Source: CAZABP01 sp964483245
GTDB lineage: Bacteria > Planctomycetota > UBA1135 > UBA2386
Assembly (NCBI GenBank): GCA_964483245.1
Contig: CAZABP010000036.1
Span: forward strand, 1-48,061
Direction of reading: 5' to 3'
DNA length: 48,061 bases
Positions 33,830-40,980 of this stretch are shown here, piece by piece. The notes beneath the pieces are model-generated. The model was given only the letters and a program-made list of their open reading frames with translations. It was not told the origin of the DNA and searched no databases. Made by a program: the position numbers and the translations under genes. Numbering within the stretch: position 1 is the first letter of the stretch; each line of letters begins with the position of its first letter.

Positions 33830-35893
33830 TCAGCGGATGACGACGTCGACAGGGTTCGTCGCGAGCAGCCCGCCGGGATCCAGGATCAGCGCACCGAACG
33901 TCAGCCGGGAGCCGATCAGCTGGGGAGGCAGTGGTGCAGCGAGCTGCGCCGCGAACTGGGCGGAAGCGTAGCCATCAGGCCCGAGCTTCCCGATGAAGTT
34001 CTGCGTAAGAGCCGAGTTGCCCAGGCCGAGCAGCGCGTAGGTCAGCGCATCGACCTTCAGCGACGGGATCAGTCCGACGGGAACGTGGCCGGAGGCACCG
34101 CCGAGCATCACGAAGTCGACCCCGCGGCGGCTGGCGCCCGCATCCACCTGCAGCGGCACCGGCACCGGCGCCACCGCCGGCATCCCGAGCACGTTCGACG
34201 TCAGGCCGGCATCGACCGGGCGCAGCGGCAAGTGCAGGAAGCTCTGCTGCGGCGGCGCTTCGTGCAGGATGCCGAGCTTGCCGGACGTGAACTCCGGCAC
34301 CATGACGATCGCATCCTGGTACGGCGCGCTGGTGAGCCAGTGGTTGCGCAGCACGAGCTCGAGCACCGTGCCTGCCGGCAGCAGCGAGCCGGCCGGGGTC
34401 AGCTCGAACTCGACGCGCCGCGGCTGGCCCGGCTCGGCCGCGAGCACGCTCGTGCTCTCGCTGGCGAGCATCCAGGCGTCGCTGCGGTTCGGCAGGCGCG
34501 CGTACAGCGCCGCGCTCACCGAGAACCGCGTGGATCCCGACATCACGGTCAGCGAGACCTTCGGCGATCCGAGCAGCTCCGATTCGGTTGCCAACGGCTG
34601 GCTGCGGTACGACACCTCCGCCACCGGCGAGTAGCGCAGGATCATGTCCTTGGTCCGCAGCCCGGCGTAGATCAGGTAGTTCTGCGGGATCACCAGGCTC
34701 GGGAACTGATGGTCGATGAACAGCGGTGGCGATGCGGGGGACGGTTGCGGGTCGAGCCGTCCGGTGCCGTGCAGGTGCAGGGTCACGTTCGGCTGTGGCC
34801 ACGCCGCGAGCTGGCGCCGCGGCCACAGCGAGGTGTGGTCCGCGAGCACGGTCGGATCGGTCGGGATCAATGCCGCCAGGATCGGCGCCTCGGTCTCGAC
34901 CGGATCGGCGACGTTCCACAGGAACCGGTCGAACCAGCGCAGGCGCAGCTCCTGCTGCAGCTTGATCTCGGCATCGTTGATCGGCGCCGAGTGGATCCCG
35001 GTCGTGTGCAGCACCAGCCGGCGCGGCGTCGTCGCCGGCAGCAGCGGGAGCACCTCGAGCACCTGGCGCGGACTGACGACGCCGTCGAGCCAGGAGTGGC
35101 TGTGCAGGATCGGGACGCTCGTGCTGCGGAGCAGGGAGAGCACGGCGCGCCCCGGTTCGGTCTCCAGCTCGTGCGCCATCCGCTCCGGGTCCTGGTCCAG
35201 GAACGTGTTGAGCAGCAGGTCGAACTGCGACTTGTGCAGCTTGAGCCCGTAGGCGGTCGACAGCAGCAGATCGACGAACGCGTACTGGAACTGCTTGCGG
35301 TCCTTGACGCGGAACAGGATCGGCTCCGGCACCAGGTCCGCGGCGGCGGCGGCGTCGATGCGCGGGAACTGCACGGCGGGTCGCCCCGGAATGTCGATGC
35401 GCCGGCCGGAGAACGCGGCCGCGGCCCAGGCATGGGCACCTCCCTGGCTGCTGCCGGCGACGCCGGTCCGCGTGCCGACCGTGCCGCTCCAGTTCGACTG
35501 CACGAACCGGATCTGTTCCCCGAGATCGGCATGCTCCGGGCCGCCGTCGATCAGCGCGCCGCTGTTCGGATTGAGCACGGCGTGATCCCCCTGCCCGCGC
35601 ACGTCGTACGACCAGACCGCAAACCCGCGTGACGCCAGCAGTTGGCGCTCCGGTTGGTACGAGGTCCGGCTCGAACCGAGCGGGTGCACCCAGACGATCA
35701 GCGGCCAGCCGCAGGACGGGGGGGACTGCTGGGGCAGCAGCAGCTCACCGCGCGTGCGCGTGCCATCGCCGTAGGTCACCAGCACGTCCGGGATCGTGCG
35801 CAGCGCCAGGCCGCCTGCCGGGATCGCCGGCTTGTCGCACTGCGCCGCCGCAGCGGTGGCGAGAGCCAGGACGAACAGAACGCGGGACGACAT
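33830..35893 (-). CDS. Secreted alpha/beta hydrolase, CocE/S15-like, paralogue of the adjacent gene
   Basis: A 687-residue exported protein (signal MSSRVLFVLALATAAAAQ), matching the neighbour at 31700 from end to end: AIPAGGLALR, LIVWVHPLG, YDVRGQGDHAV, GSSQG with nucleophile Ser149, HSHSWLDGV, LHTTGIHSAP, PepX_C-like RRVEFELTPAGSLLPAGT, and C-terminal LGNSALTQNF...ATNPVDVVI. The pair clearly arose by tandem duplication and then diverged (loops around residues 230-260 and 350-420 differ most). Probably extracellular; substrate unknown. The two genes are 60 bases apart and likely co-transcribed, this one first. Confidence 0.82.
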   Translation of the reverse strand: MSSRVLFVLALATAAAAQCDKPAIPAGGLALRTIPDVLVTYGDGTRTRGELLLPQQSPPSCGWPLIVWVHPLGSSRTSYQPERQLLASRGFAVWSYDVRGQGDHAVLNPNSGALIDGGPEHADLGEQIRFVQSNWSGTVGTRTGVAGSSQGGAHAWAAAAFSGRRIDIPGRPAVQFPRIDAAAAADLVPEPILFRVKDRKQFQYAFVDLLLSTAYGLKLHKSQFDLLLNTFLDQDPERMAHELETEPGRAVLSLLRSTSVPILHSHSWLDGVVSPRQVLEVLPLLPATTPRRLVLHTTGIHSAPINDAEIKLQQELRLRWFDRFLWNVADPVETEAPILAALIPTDPTVLADHTSLWPRRQLAAWPQPNVTLHLHGTGRLDPQPSPASPPLFIDHQFPSLVIPQNYLIYAGLRTKDMILRYSPVAEVSYRSQPLATESELLGSPKVSLTVMSGSTRFSVSAALYARLPNRSDAWMLASESTSVLAAEPGQPRRVEFELTPAGSLLPAGTVLELVLRNHWLTSAPYQDAIVMVPEFTSGKLGILHEAPPQQSFLHLPLRPVDAGLTSNVLGMPAVAPVPVPLQVDAGASRRGVDFVMLGGASGHVPVGLIPSLKVDALTYALLGLGNSALTQNFIGKLGPDGYASAQFAAQLAAPLPPQLIGSRLTFGALILDPGGLLATNPVDVVIR

Positions 35894-36010
35894 CGGGCAG
35901 CCAGGGGGCGCCGCAGTCTAGCGAAGGCGGCTGTGGCTTGGGGCTGGCGCTGGCGCAGGCCCGCGTTCGACGCAGCCGGGCCGGACGCAGCGGGGGTTCA
36001 GGAACGGCTG

Positions 36011-37399
36011 CTAGACCCCGGCGAGCTCGGCGTACAGGTGCACCGCCGAGCGGATCCCCTTCTCGAAGTCGCCGAGGTGCAGACTCTCGTTCTCACCGTG
36101 CGCATCGCAGATCGGGTCCTCGAGCCCCAGGCACAGGACCGGCGCGCCGCCGAACGCATCGGCGAACGGTTTCACGAACGGAATCGTCCCGCCGCAGCCG
36201 ATGTGCGCGACCGGCTTGCCGTAGCCGGACTTCAACGCCTTGCGTGCTGCGTCGAATGCCGGGCCGGTCGGATCGGTGACCCACCAGGTGGCAGCACCTT
36301 CGCCTTCGACGTCCACCTTGACGCCGAGTGGGGGGTCCTTCTGCAGGAAGCGGACCAGCAGCCTCTCGGCTTTCTTCGGATCCATGTCCGGCACGAGGCG
36401 CAGGCTGACGCGCGCGGAGACCGAGTCGATGATCTGGTTCGAGCTCCCCTCGAGCGGTTGCGATTCGAGTGCGACGATCGTCACCGACGGCCGCCACCAG
36501 AGCTGTTCGTAGATCGACGTGCCCTTCTGGTCGAGCAGCTTGACCCCCTTGGCGAGGCCCGCCTGCTCGGCGAAGCGCTTGGCCTTGAACGGCAGCTTCT
36601 CGAGCGCCTGCCGCTCCCTCTTGGTCGGCTTGCGCACCATCTCCTTGAGGCCCGGGATCGTGACACGGCCATGCTCGTCGACGAGGCGCGCGAGGATCTT
36701 CGCCATCGCCATGTTCGGATCCGGGATCGGGCCGCCCCACATCCCCGAGTGGATGCGCTTGGTCAGCGACGTGACCGTGATCCTGGCGCCGGTCAGCCCG
36801 CGCAGACCGACGGTCAGCGACGGGATCCCGGTCTCCAGATTGGCCGTGTCGGTCAACACGATGACGTCGGCGCGCAGCAGGTCGAGGTGGGTCTTGAGGA
36901 ACTCCGGCAGATGCTCGCTGCCGATCTCCTCCTCCCCTTCGATCAGGAACTTGACGTTCACCGGCAGCGAGCCGTGCGCCTTCATCCAGGCGCGCAGCGC
37001 AGCGACGTGGATCATCGCGCCGGCCTTGTCGTCGACGACGCCGCGACCGTAGAGCCGGCCGTCCCGCTGCGTCGGCTCGAACGGCGGGCTCAACCAGCGC
37101 GCCGGACGGCCGGGCGGTTGCACGTCGTGATGCGCATACAGCAGCAGCGTCGGCGCGCCTTCTGCGTGCAGCCACTCGCCGTAGGCGTATGGGTGGGCGC
37201 CGTCGAGCTCGAGCAGCCGGCAGTTCTCGAGGCCGGCCTTGCGCAGCATCGAGACCGCGTACTCCGCACTCTTGCGGCAGGCTGGGTCGGGCGGCTTGGC
37301 GGTCGAGATGCTCGGGATCCGGGCGAAGGCGATGAGATCGTCCAGGACTTCGGCGTGTAGATCCTGCGCCGCGGCGAGAACCTTGTTGCGGTCTTTCAC
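36011..37399 (-). CDS. M20 family metallopeptidase/dipeptidase
   Basis: A 462-residue dipeptidase-like enzyme. GTG at 37399 (VKDRNKVLAAAQ) was chosen; in-frame sequence further upstream is basic and uncharacteristic. Zinc-site motifs: YAHHDVQPPG (His, Asp nearby), GRGVVDDKAGAMI (bridging Asp), IEGEEEIGSEH (catalytic Glu-Glu), LTDT, and a C-terminal His in ENESLHLGDFEKG. A dimerisation lid domain lies about residues 200-340 (RGLTGARITVTSLTKRIHSGMWGG). It cleaves dipeptides or related amides in the cytosol; no signal peptide. It is divergent from the DUF1992 gene. Confidence 0.95.
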   Translation of the reverse strand: MKDRNKVLAAAQDLHAEVLDDLIAFARIPSISTAKPPDPACRKSAEYAVSMLRKAGLENCRLLELDGAHPYAYGEWLHAEGAPTLLLYAHHDVQPPGRPARWLSPPFEPTQRDGRLYGRGVVDDKAGAMIHVAALRAWMKAHGSLPVNVKFLIEGEEEIGSEHLPEFLKTHLDLLRADVIVLTDTANLETGIPSLTVGLRGLTGARITVTSLTKRIHSGMWGGPIPDPNMAMAKILARLVDEHGRVTIPGLKEMVRKPTKRERQALEKLPFKAKRFAEQAGLAKGVKLLDQKGTSIYEQLWWRPSVTIVALESQPLEGSSNQIIDSVSARVSLRLVPDMDPKKAERLLVRFLQKDPPLGVKVDVEGEGAATWWVTDPTGPAFDAARKALKSGYGKPVAHIGCGGTIPFVKPFADAFGGAPVLCLGLEDPICDAHGENESLHLGDFEKGIRSAVHLYAELAGV

Positions 37400-37521
37400 G
37401 GGTGTTTCCGGGGGAGGAGGAAGACGCGCCGATCTTCGAGCCGCGCAGCGGCGATGCAAGCGCGCGCGGCGGAGCGGCGGCGCTTCCACGGCAACCGGCG
37501 TTCTGTGAAGATCCGCCCGCG

Positions 37522-37839
37522 ATGGATGCGCTGGCGTGGATCGGTGAGATGCGGATCCGCGCTGCCGCGGCAGCCGGTCAGCTCGACCATCTCCCGCTGG
37601 CCGGGATGCCGCTCGACCTCAGCTGGACCGACGAGATCCCGCCCGAGCTCCGCGGGGCATGGTCGATGTTGCAGGGCGGCGGCTACGTCCCGGAGGAAGT
37701 CGAGCTGCGCCGCGAGCTGGTCACGCTGCCAATGCTGCTCGCGCTCGTGACCGATGGCGACGAGCGGACCGCGCTGCAGCGCCAGCTGGACGGAGTGCGG
37801 ATGCGCTACGAGCTGCTGCGCGAGCGGGGCAGTCGGTGA
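37522..37839 (+). CDS. DUF1992 (DnaJ-homologue subfamily C member 28-like) small protein
   Basis: A 105-residue protein. ATG at 37522 precedes the domain: IGEMRIRAAAAAGQLDHLPLAGMPLDL matches the DUF1992 pattern of an amphipathic helix, a Gly/Leu-Pro turn and GxPL, and GGYVPEEVELRRELVTL completes it. An in-frame GTG at 37402 would add uncharacteristic sequence. Function unknown; the domain occurs alone in bacteria and next to J-domains in eukaryotes. Its TGA overlaps a GTG that opens a 46-codon frame (GTGA). Confidence 0.85.
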   Translation: MDALAWIGEMRIRAAAAAGQLDHLPLAGMPLDLSWTDEIPPELRGAWSMLQGGGYVPEEVELRRELVTLPMLLALVTDGDERTALQRQLDGVRMRYELLRERGSR

Positions 37840-37976
37840 CGGATGGCGTACACGCTGGCCGGCGCGCAGCCGAGCTGGTTGCGCAGTTGCCGATCGCATG
37901 CCTGCGCTGCGACGAAGCCGGCTGGCGGTCGCTCGGGCGTTGGCGGCGACTGGACCCTGGGCTCCCACCACGGTGA
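37836..37976 (+). CDS. Possible 46-residue protein coupled by GTGA overlaps on both sides
   Basis: A GTG overlaps the stop of the DUF1992 gene (GTGA, 37836-37839), and the TGA ending this frame overlaps the GTG of the HD-domain gene (GTGA, 37973-37976). The protein is basic, with a central LVAQLPIACLRCDEAGWRSL segment containing a CxxC. I do not recognise a family. The same overlap type joins many genes in this window, which supports real translation, but the gene is short and in GC-rich DNA such frames are common. Confidence 0.5.
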   Translation: MTDGVHAGRRAAELVAQLPIACLRCDEAGWRSLGRWRRLDPGLPPR

Positions 37977-38590
37977 ACCCGCATGACGCCTGGCTGCGCA
38001 CCTGGTCCGCACTCGGTGCGGTGCCGGAACCTGGGCTCGACCTGGAGCTGATCGCCCGCTGGACCGAGCCGCACCGCCACTACCACACGCTGCAGCACCT
38101 GCAGGAGTGTCTGCACACGTTCGAGCCGTTGCGACCGCTCGCGCGGCAGCCCGCCGAGATCGAGCTGGCGCTCTGGTTCCACGACGCGATCTACGACCCG
38201 ACCCACGACGACAACGAGCAGCGCAGCGCCGACTGGGCGCAAGCCTCGTCGCTGCGCGCCGGCGTGGATCCCAGCATCGCCGCGACCATTCGCGAGCTGG
38301 TCCTCGCCACGCAGCATGCAGCGGTGCCGACCGATTCGGACCAACAGCTCCTGGTCGACGTCGACCTGGCGATCCTCGGGGCAGCCCCCACGCGGTTCGA
38401 CGAATACGAGCAGCAGATCCGGGCCGAGTACGCGTGGGTGCCGCTGCCGTTCTACCGGCGCGCGCGTGCCGAGCTGTTGACCGGTTTGCTCGCCCGGCCG
38501 CGCCTGTACTTCAGCGCGCCGATGTTCGCCGGGCGTGAATCCCTGGCACGTGCGAACCTCGCCCGTTCGCTCGCGGCGCTCGCGCCTTAG
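37973..38590 (+). CDS. HD-superfamily metal-dependent phosphohydrolase-like protein
   Basis: A 205-residue protein. GTG at 37973 (VNPHDAWLRTWSALG) was chosen for the GTGA overlap with the preceding frame and because the domain begins here. Metal-site motifs of the HD fold: HRHYHTLQHL (about residues 32-41), ALWFHDAIYDP with the HD pair (about 62-72), DNEQRSADWA, and a late Asp in LLVDVDLAILG. This matches the COG4339-type family, whose members are predicted phosphohydrolases of unknown substrate. Last gene of the short (+) cluster; a 62-bp repeat with a strong hairpin follows the stop. Confidence 0.87.
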   Translation: MNPHDAWLRTWSALGAVPEPGLDLELIARWTEPHRHYHTLQHLQECLHTFEPLRPLARQPAEIELALWFHDAIYDPTHDDNEQRSADWAQASSLRAGVDPSIAATIRELVLATQHAAVPTDSDQQLLVDVDLAILGAAPTRFDEYEQQIRAEYAWVPLPFYRRARAELLTGLLARPRLYFSAPMFAGRESLARANLARSLAALAP

Positions 38591-38594
38591 CGCA

Positions 38595-38656
38595 AACCGG
38601 TACACCGGGTCTCTGAGACTTTCTCCGTCAGTTCGCGTGCGGTTCCGCACGCGAAC
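38595..38656. repeat. 62-bp repeat, copy 1, with 12-bp-stem hairpin
   Basis: Identical to 40913-40974. It opens with CCGGTACACCGGGT, the half-sequence of the 54-bp palindrome, continues with a small palindrome GTCTCTGAGAC, and ends in a perfect hairpin GTTCGCGTGCGG-TT-CCGCACGCGAAC (38631-38656). It lies between the convergent HD-domain and kelch-like genes and could stop transcription from both sides, although no T-run is present. Confidence 0.9.
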
Positions 38657-38661
38657 CGTCA

Positions 38662-40857
38662 TCAATCTCCGAACACGACCCGCAGCCCCTGGCTGAACGC
38701 GAGCCCGAGCACCGGTCCCTGTGGATCCGCAACGAATGCCTGCGCGTACACGGCCGCACCGCGCAAGCCGGGATCCGGCGGCAACAGGACGGTTGGCGTC
38801 GTCGCGAAGCCATTCGCATCCGACACCACGACGAGCGGATGGATCGGGTCGCGGAGGAACAACGTGCACGGACCGATCGGAAGCGTCTGTGTCGCGGTCG
38901 ACAACCCGAACAGACAAGGCGACTGCGGTCGCACCCATGTCAGTTCGAGCCGGAATGCCACGCTGCCTGGACGCGGCGCCGTGCTGGTCAGCACCGGCAC
39001 CCCAGAGGTGCCGGCACAGCCGGTGCCGATCGGTTGCAGCGCGGCCGGCGTGCGCACGCCGAACATCCAGAACGACGCCGGGGTCGTGGAGTTCTCCTGC
39101 CCGCCGAACACCGCGATCCGCTCGCGCGCTGCGTCATACGCCATCGCGTGATCCATCCGCGCGTGTGGCAGGGTCGACGGCTGCTGCAGGTTCCAGTCCG
39201 TGCCGTCCCATTCCCAGGTCTCGTTGCGCGCGGTGCTGGCGTCGTGACCGCCGAACAGCTGCACGCGTCCGCGCAACGGGTCGTAAGCCATCGCGTGTCC
39301 GCCGGCGATCGGCGGCACGTTCGTGGGTTGGAACTGCCGCCAGTTCGTGCCGTCCCATTCCCAGGTCTGTCTCGACTCGGCGACGAACAACACGCAGCGC
39401 TGCCGTGCGACGTCATACGCCATCGCGACAGTGCCGACCCCGGTCGGACTCGCGGCCGGCTGCCGCAGGGACCAGTTGGTGCCATCCCACTCCCAGGTGT
39501 CGCGCAGCACCCCGGTGTCGTCGAAACCCCCATACAGCACGGCGCGCTGCCGGTTGCCGTCGTACGCCATCGCGTGGGCTCGACGCTTGCCTGGGCTCGT
39601 GGCCGGCGTGCGCTGGGTCCAGTTGGTGCCGTCCCACTCCCAGGTGTCGGCCAGCGTCGTCGCACCCTTGCCACCGAACAACAACGTGCGCCGGCGCGCC
39701 GAGTCGTAGCTGAGCGCGTGGTAGGCGCGCGGCGGCGGGCTGTTGGCAGGCGCGAGTCGGCGCCACTGGACGCCGTCCCATTCCCACGTGTCGCCGGCGA
39801 GCGCGAGCGCCGCAACGCCACCGAACAGCACGATGCGCTTGCGGTCGGCGTCGCACGCCATTGCGTGCGCCCAGCGGACCCCCGGAGAATCGACGGCCAC
39901 CAAGCTCCAGTTGGTGCCGTCCCAGGCCCAGGAATCGTGGAACGTCGTGCTCCGATACGAGCCGCCGATCAGCAGCATCCGGCGGCTGCTGGCGTCGTAG
40001 GCCATCGCCGCGACGCGCGCGGCAGGGCTGGCACTGGGAGTCTGCTGCAGCCAGTTGTTGCCATCCCATTCCCAGGTGTCGGCGAACGGCCCGCGTGCAT
40101 CGGCGCCGCCGAACAGCACGACGCGCTGGCGCCCGACGTCGTAGTCCATGCCCATGTAGCTGCGTGGCCACGGGCTCGCCGCGGGCGTGCGTTGGAGCCA
40201 GTTGGTGCCATCCCACTCCCAGGTGTCCGCGAGCTGGTTGAAGCCATCCGAACCGCCGAACAGCACGATGCGACGGCGGGCGAGGTCGTACGCCATCCCC
40301 TGGCCGCTGCGGTCCGAAGGGGAGACCGCCGGAGTCCGCTGCGTCCAGTTCTGCCCATCCCACTCCCAGGTCTCGGTGGGGGACACGCCGCCGAACAACA
40401 CGGTGCGCTGCCGGACGATGTCGTAGGCCATCGTGTGGTTGCTGAATCCAGGCGGGCTCGTTGCCGGTGTGCGCTGGATCCAAGCGTTCCCATCCCATTC
40501 CCAGGTGTCCGTCAATCGACCGTGCTGATCGGCGCCACCGAACAGCACCACGCGCCGGCGCGTCAGGTCGTACGTCATCGCCTGATGGAGCCGTGTGCCC
40601 GGACTCGTCGCCGGAGTGCGCAGCGACCAGTGCGCCCCGTCCCATTCCCAGGTCGTGGAGGGCTTGCCGTACAGCGCGCAGAACAACACCACACGCTGGC
40701 GGAGCAGGTCGCACGCGATCGAGGTGCCGAACGCTCGGCTCGGCGTCTGTACCTCCATCCAGTCCAGCGTCTGGGCGCGCAACGGCGCACCAGTCGGAGT
40801 CGCGGCACAGAGCAGCGCGCAGAGCGCAGGGAAACCACGGACGATCGTGCTGACCAC
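38662..40857 (-). CDS. Secreted kelch-like 12-repeat protein 1
   Basis: A 731-residue exported protein. GTG at 40857 is five bases after AAAGGAGG and starts a signal peptide (TIVRGFPALCALLCAATPTG); translation further upstream reads through the 62-bp repeat and is not real. Twelve ~48-residue units follow the pattern HAMAYD..R.R.VLFGG......DTWEWDG..W....P, ending in SFWMFG. The GG pair and the spaced Tyr/Trp are the kelch signature, so a beta-propeller, perhaps two six-bladed ones, is expected. Residues ~605-731 form the shared C-terminal module (IGTGCAGTSG..., FSQGLRVVFGD). Probably surface or secreted, binding function unknown. First-transcribed neighbour at 40981 is a paralogue. Confidence 0.9.
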   Translation of the reverse strand: MVSTIVRGFPALCALLCAATPTGAPLRAQTLDWMEVQTPSRAFGTSIACDLLRQRVVLFCALYGKPSTTWEWDGAHWSLRTPATSPGTRLHQAMTYDLTRRRVVLFGGADQHGRLTDTWEWDGNAWIQRTPATSPPGFSNHTMAYDIVRQRTVLFGGVSPTETWEWDGQNWTQRTPAVSPSDRSGQGMAYDLARRRIVLFGGSDGFNQLADTWEWDGTNWLQRTPAASPWPRSYMGMDYDVGRQRVVLFGGADARGPFADTWEWDGNNWLQQTPSASPAARVAAMAYDASSRRMLLIGGSYRSTTFHDSWAWDGTNWSLVAVDSPGVRWAHAMACDADRKRIVLFGGVAALALAGDTWEWDGVQWRRLAPANSPPPRAYHALSYDSARRRTLLFGGKGATTLADTWEWDGTNWTQRTPATSPGKRRAHAMAYDGNRQRAVLYGGFDDTGVLRDTWEWDGTNWSLRQPAASPTGVGTVAMAYDVARQRCVLFVAESRQTWEWDGTNWRQFQPTNVPPIAGGHAMAYDPLRGRVQLFGGHDASTARNETWEWDGTDWNLQQPSTLPHARMDHAMAYDAARERIAVFGGQENSTTPASFWMFGVRTPAALQPIGTGCAGTSGVPVLTSTAPRPGSVAFRLELTWVRPQSPCLFGLSTATQTLPIGPCTLFLRDPIHPLVVVSDANGFATTPTVLLPPDPGLRGAAVYAQAFVADPQGPVLGLAFSQGLRVVFGD

Positions 40858-40862
40858 GGTGC

Positions 40863-40870
40863 CCTCCTTT
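40863..40870 (-). promoter_or_regulatory. Shine-Dalgarno site of kelch-like gene 1
   Basis: AAAGGAGG on the minus strand with a five-base spacer to the GTG at 40857. It decides the start against the longer open frame. Confidence 0.75.
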
Positions 40871-40912
40871 CGGCAGCGGGCCCGCCACCCTAGGCCGCAC
40901 CCCGACCGCGTC

Positions 40913-40974
40913 AACCGGTACACCGGGTCTCTGAGACTTTCTCCGTCAGTTCGCGTGCGGTTCCGCACGCGAAC
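40913..40974. repeat. 62-bp repeat, copy 2, with 12-bp-stem hairpin
   Basis: Identical to 38595-38656. It ends six bases after the stop of kelch-like gene 2 in its direction of transcription, as copy 1 ends five bases after gene 1. The hairpin is at 40949-40974. Confidence 0.9.
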
Positions 40975-40980
40975 TGCGGA

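Noticed and set aside
37402..37521. GTG start at 37402 for the DUF1992 gene
   Set aside because: The added 40 residues lack similarity to the family and would overlap the M20 promoter region; ATG at 37522 sits right before the domain.
40858..40968. Longer N-terminus for kelch-like protein 1
   Set aside because: The extension translates the 62-bp repeat; a strong Shine-Dalgarno and signal peptide fix the GTG at 40857.
38595..40974. CRISPR-like repeat pair
   Set aside because: Only two copies more than 2 kb apart, separated by a gene; no spacers of regular length and no cas genes.
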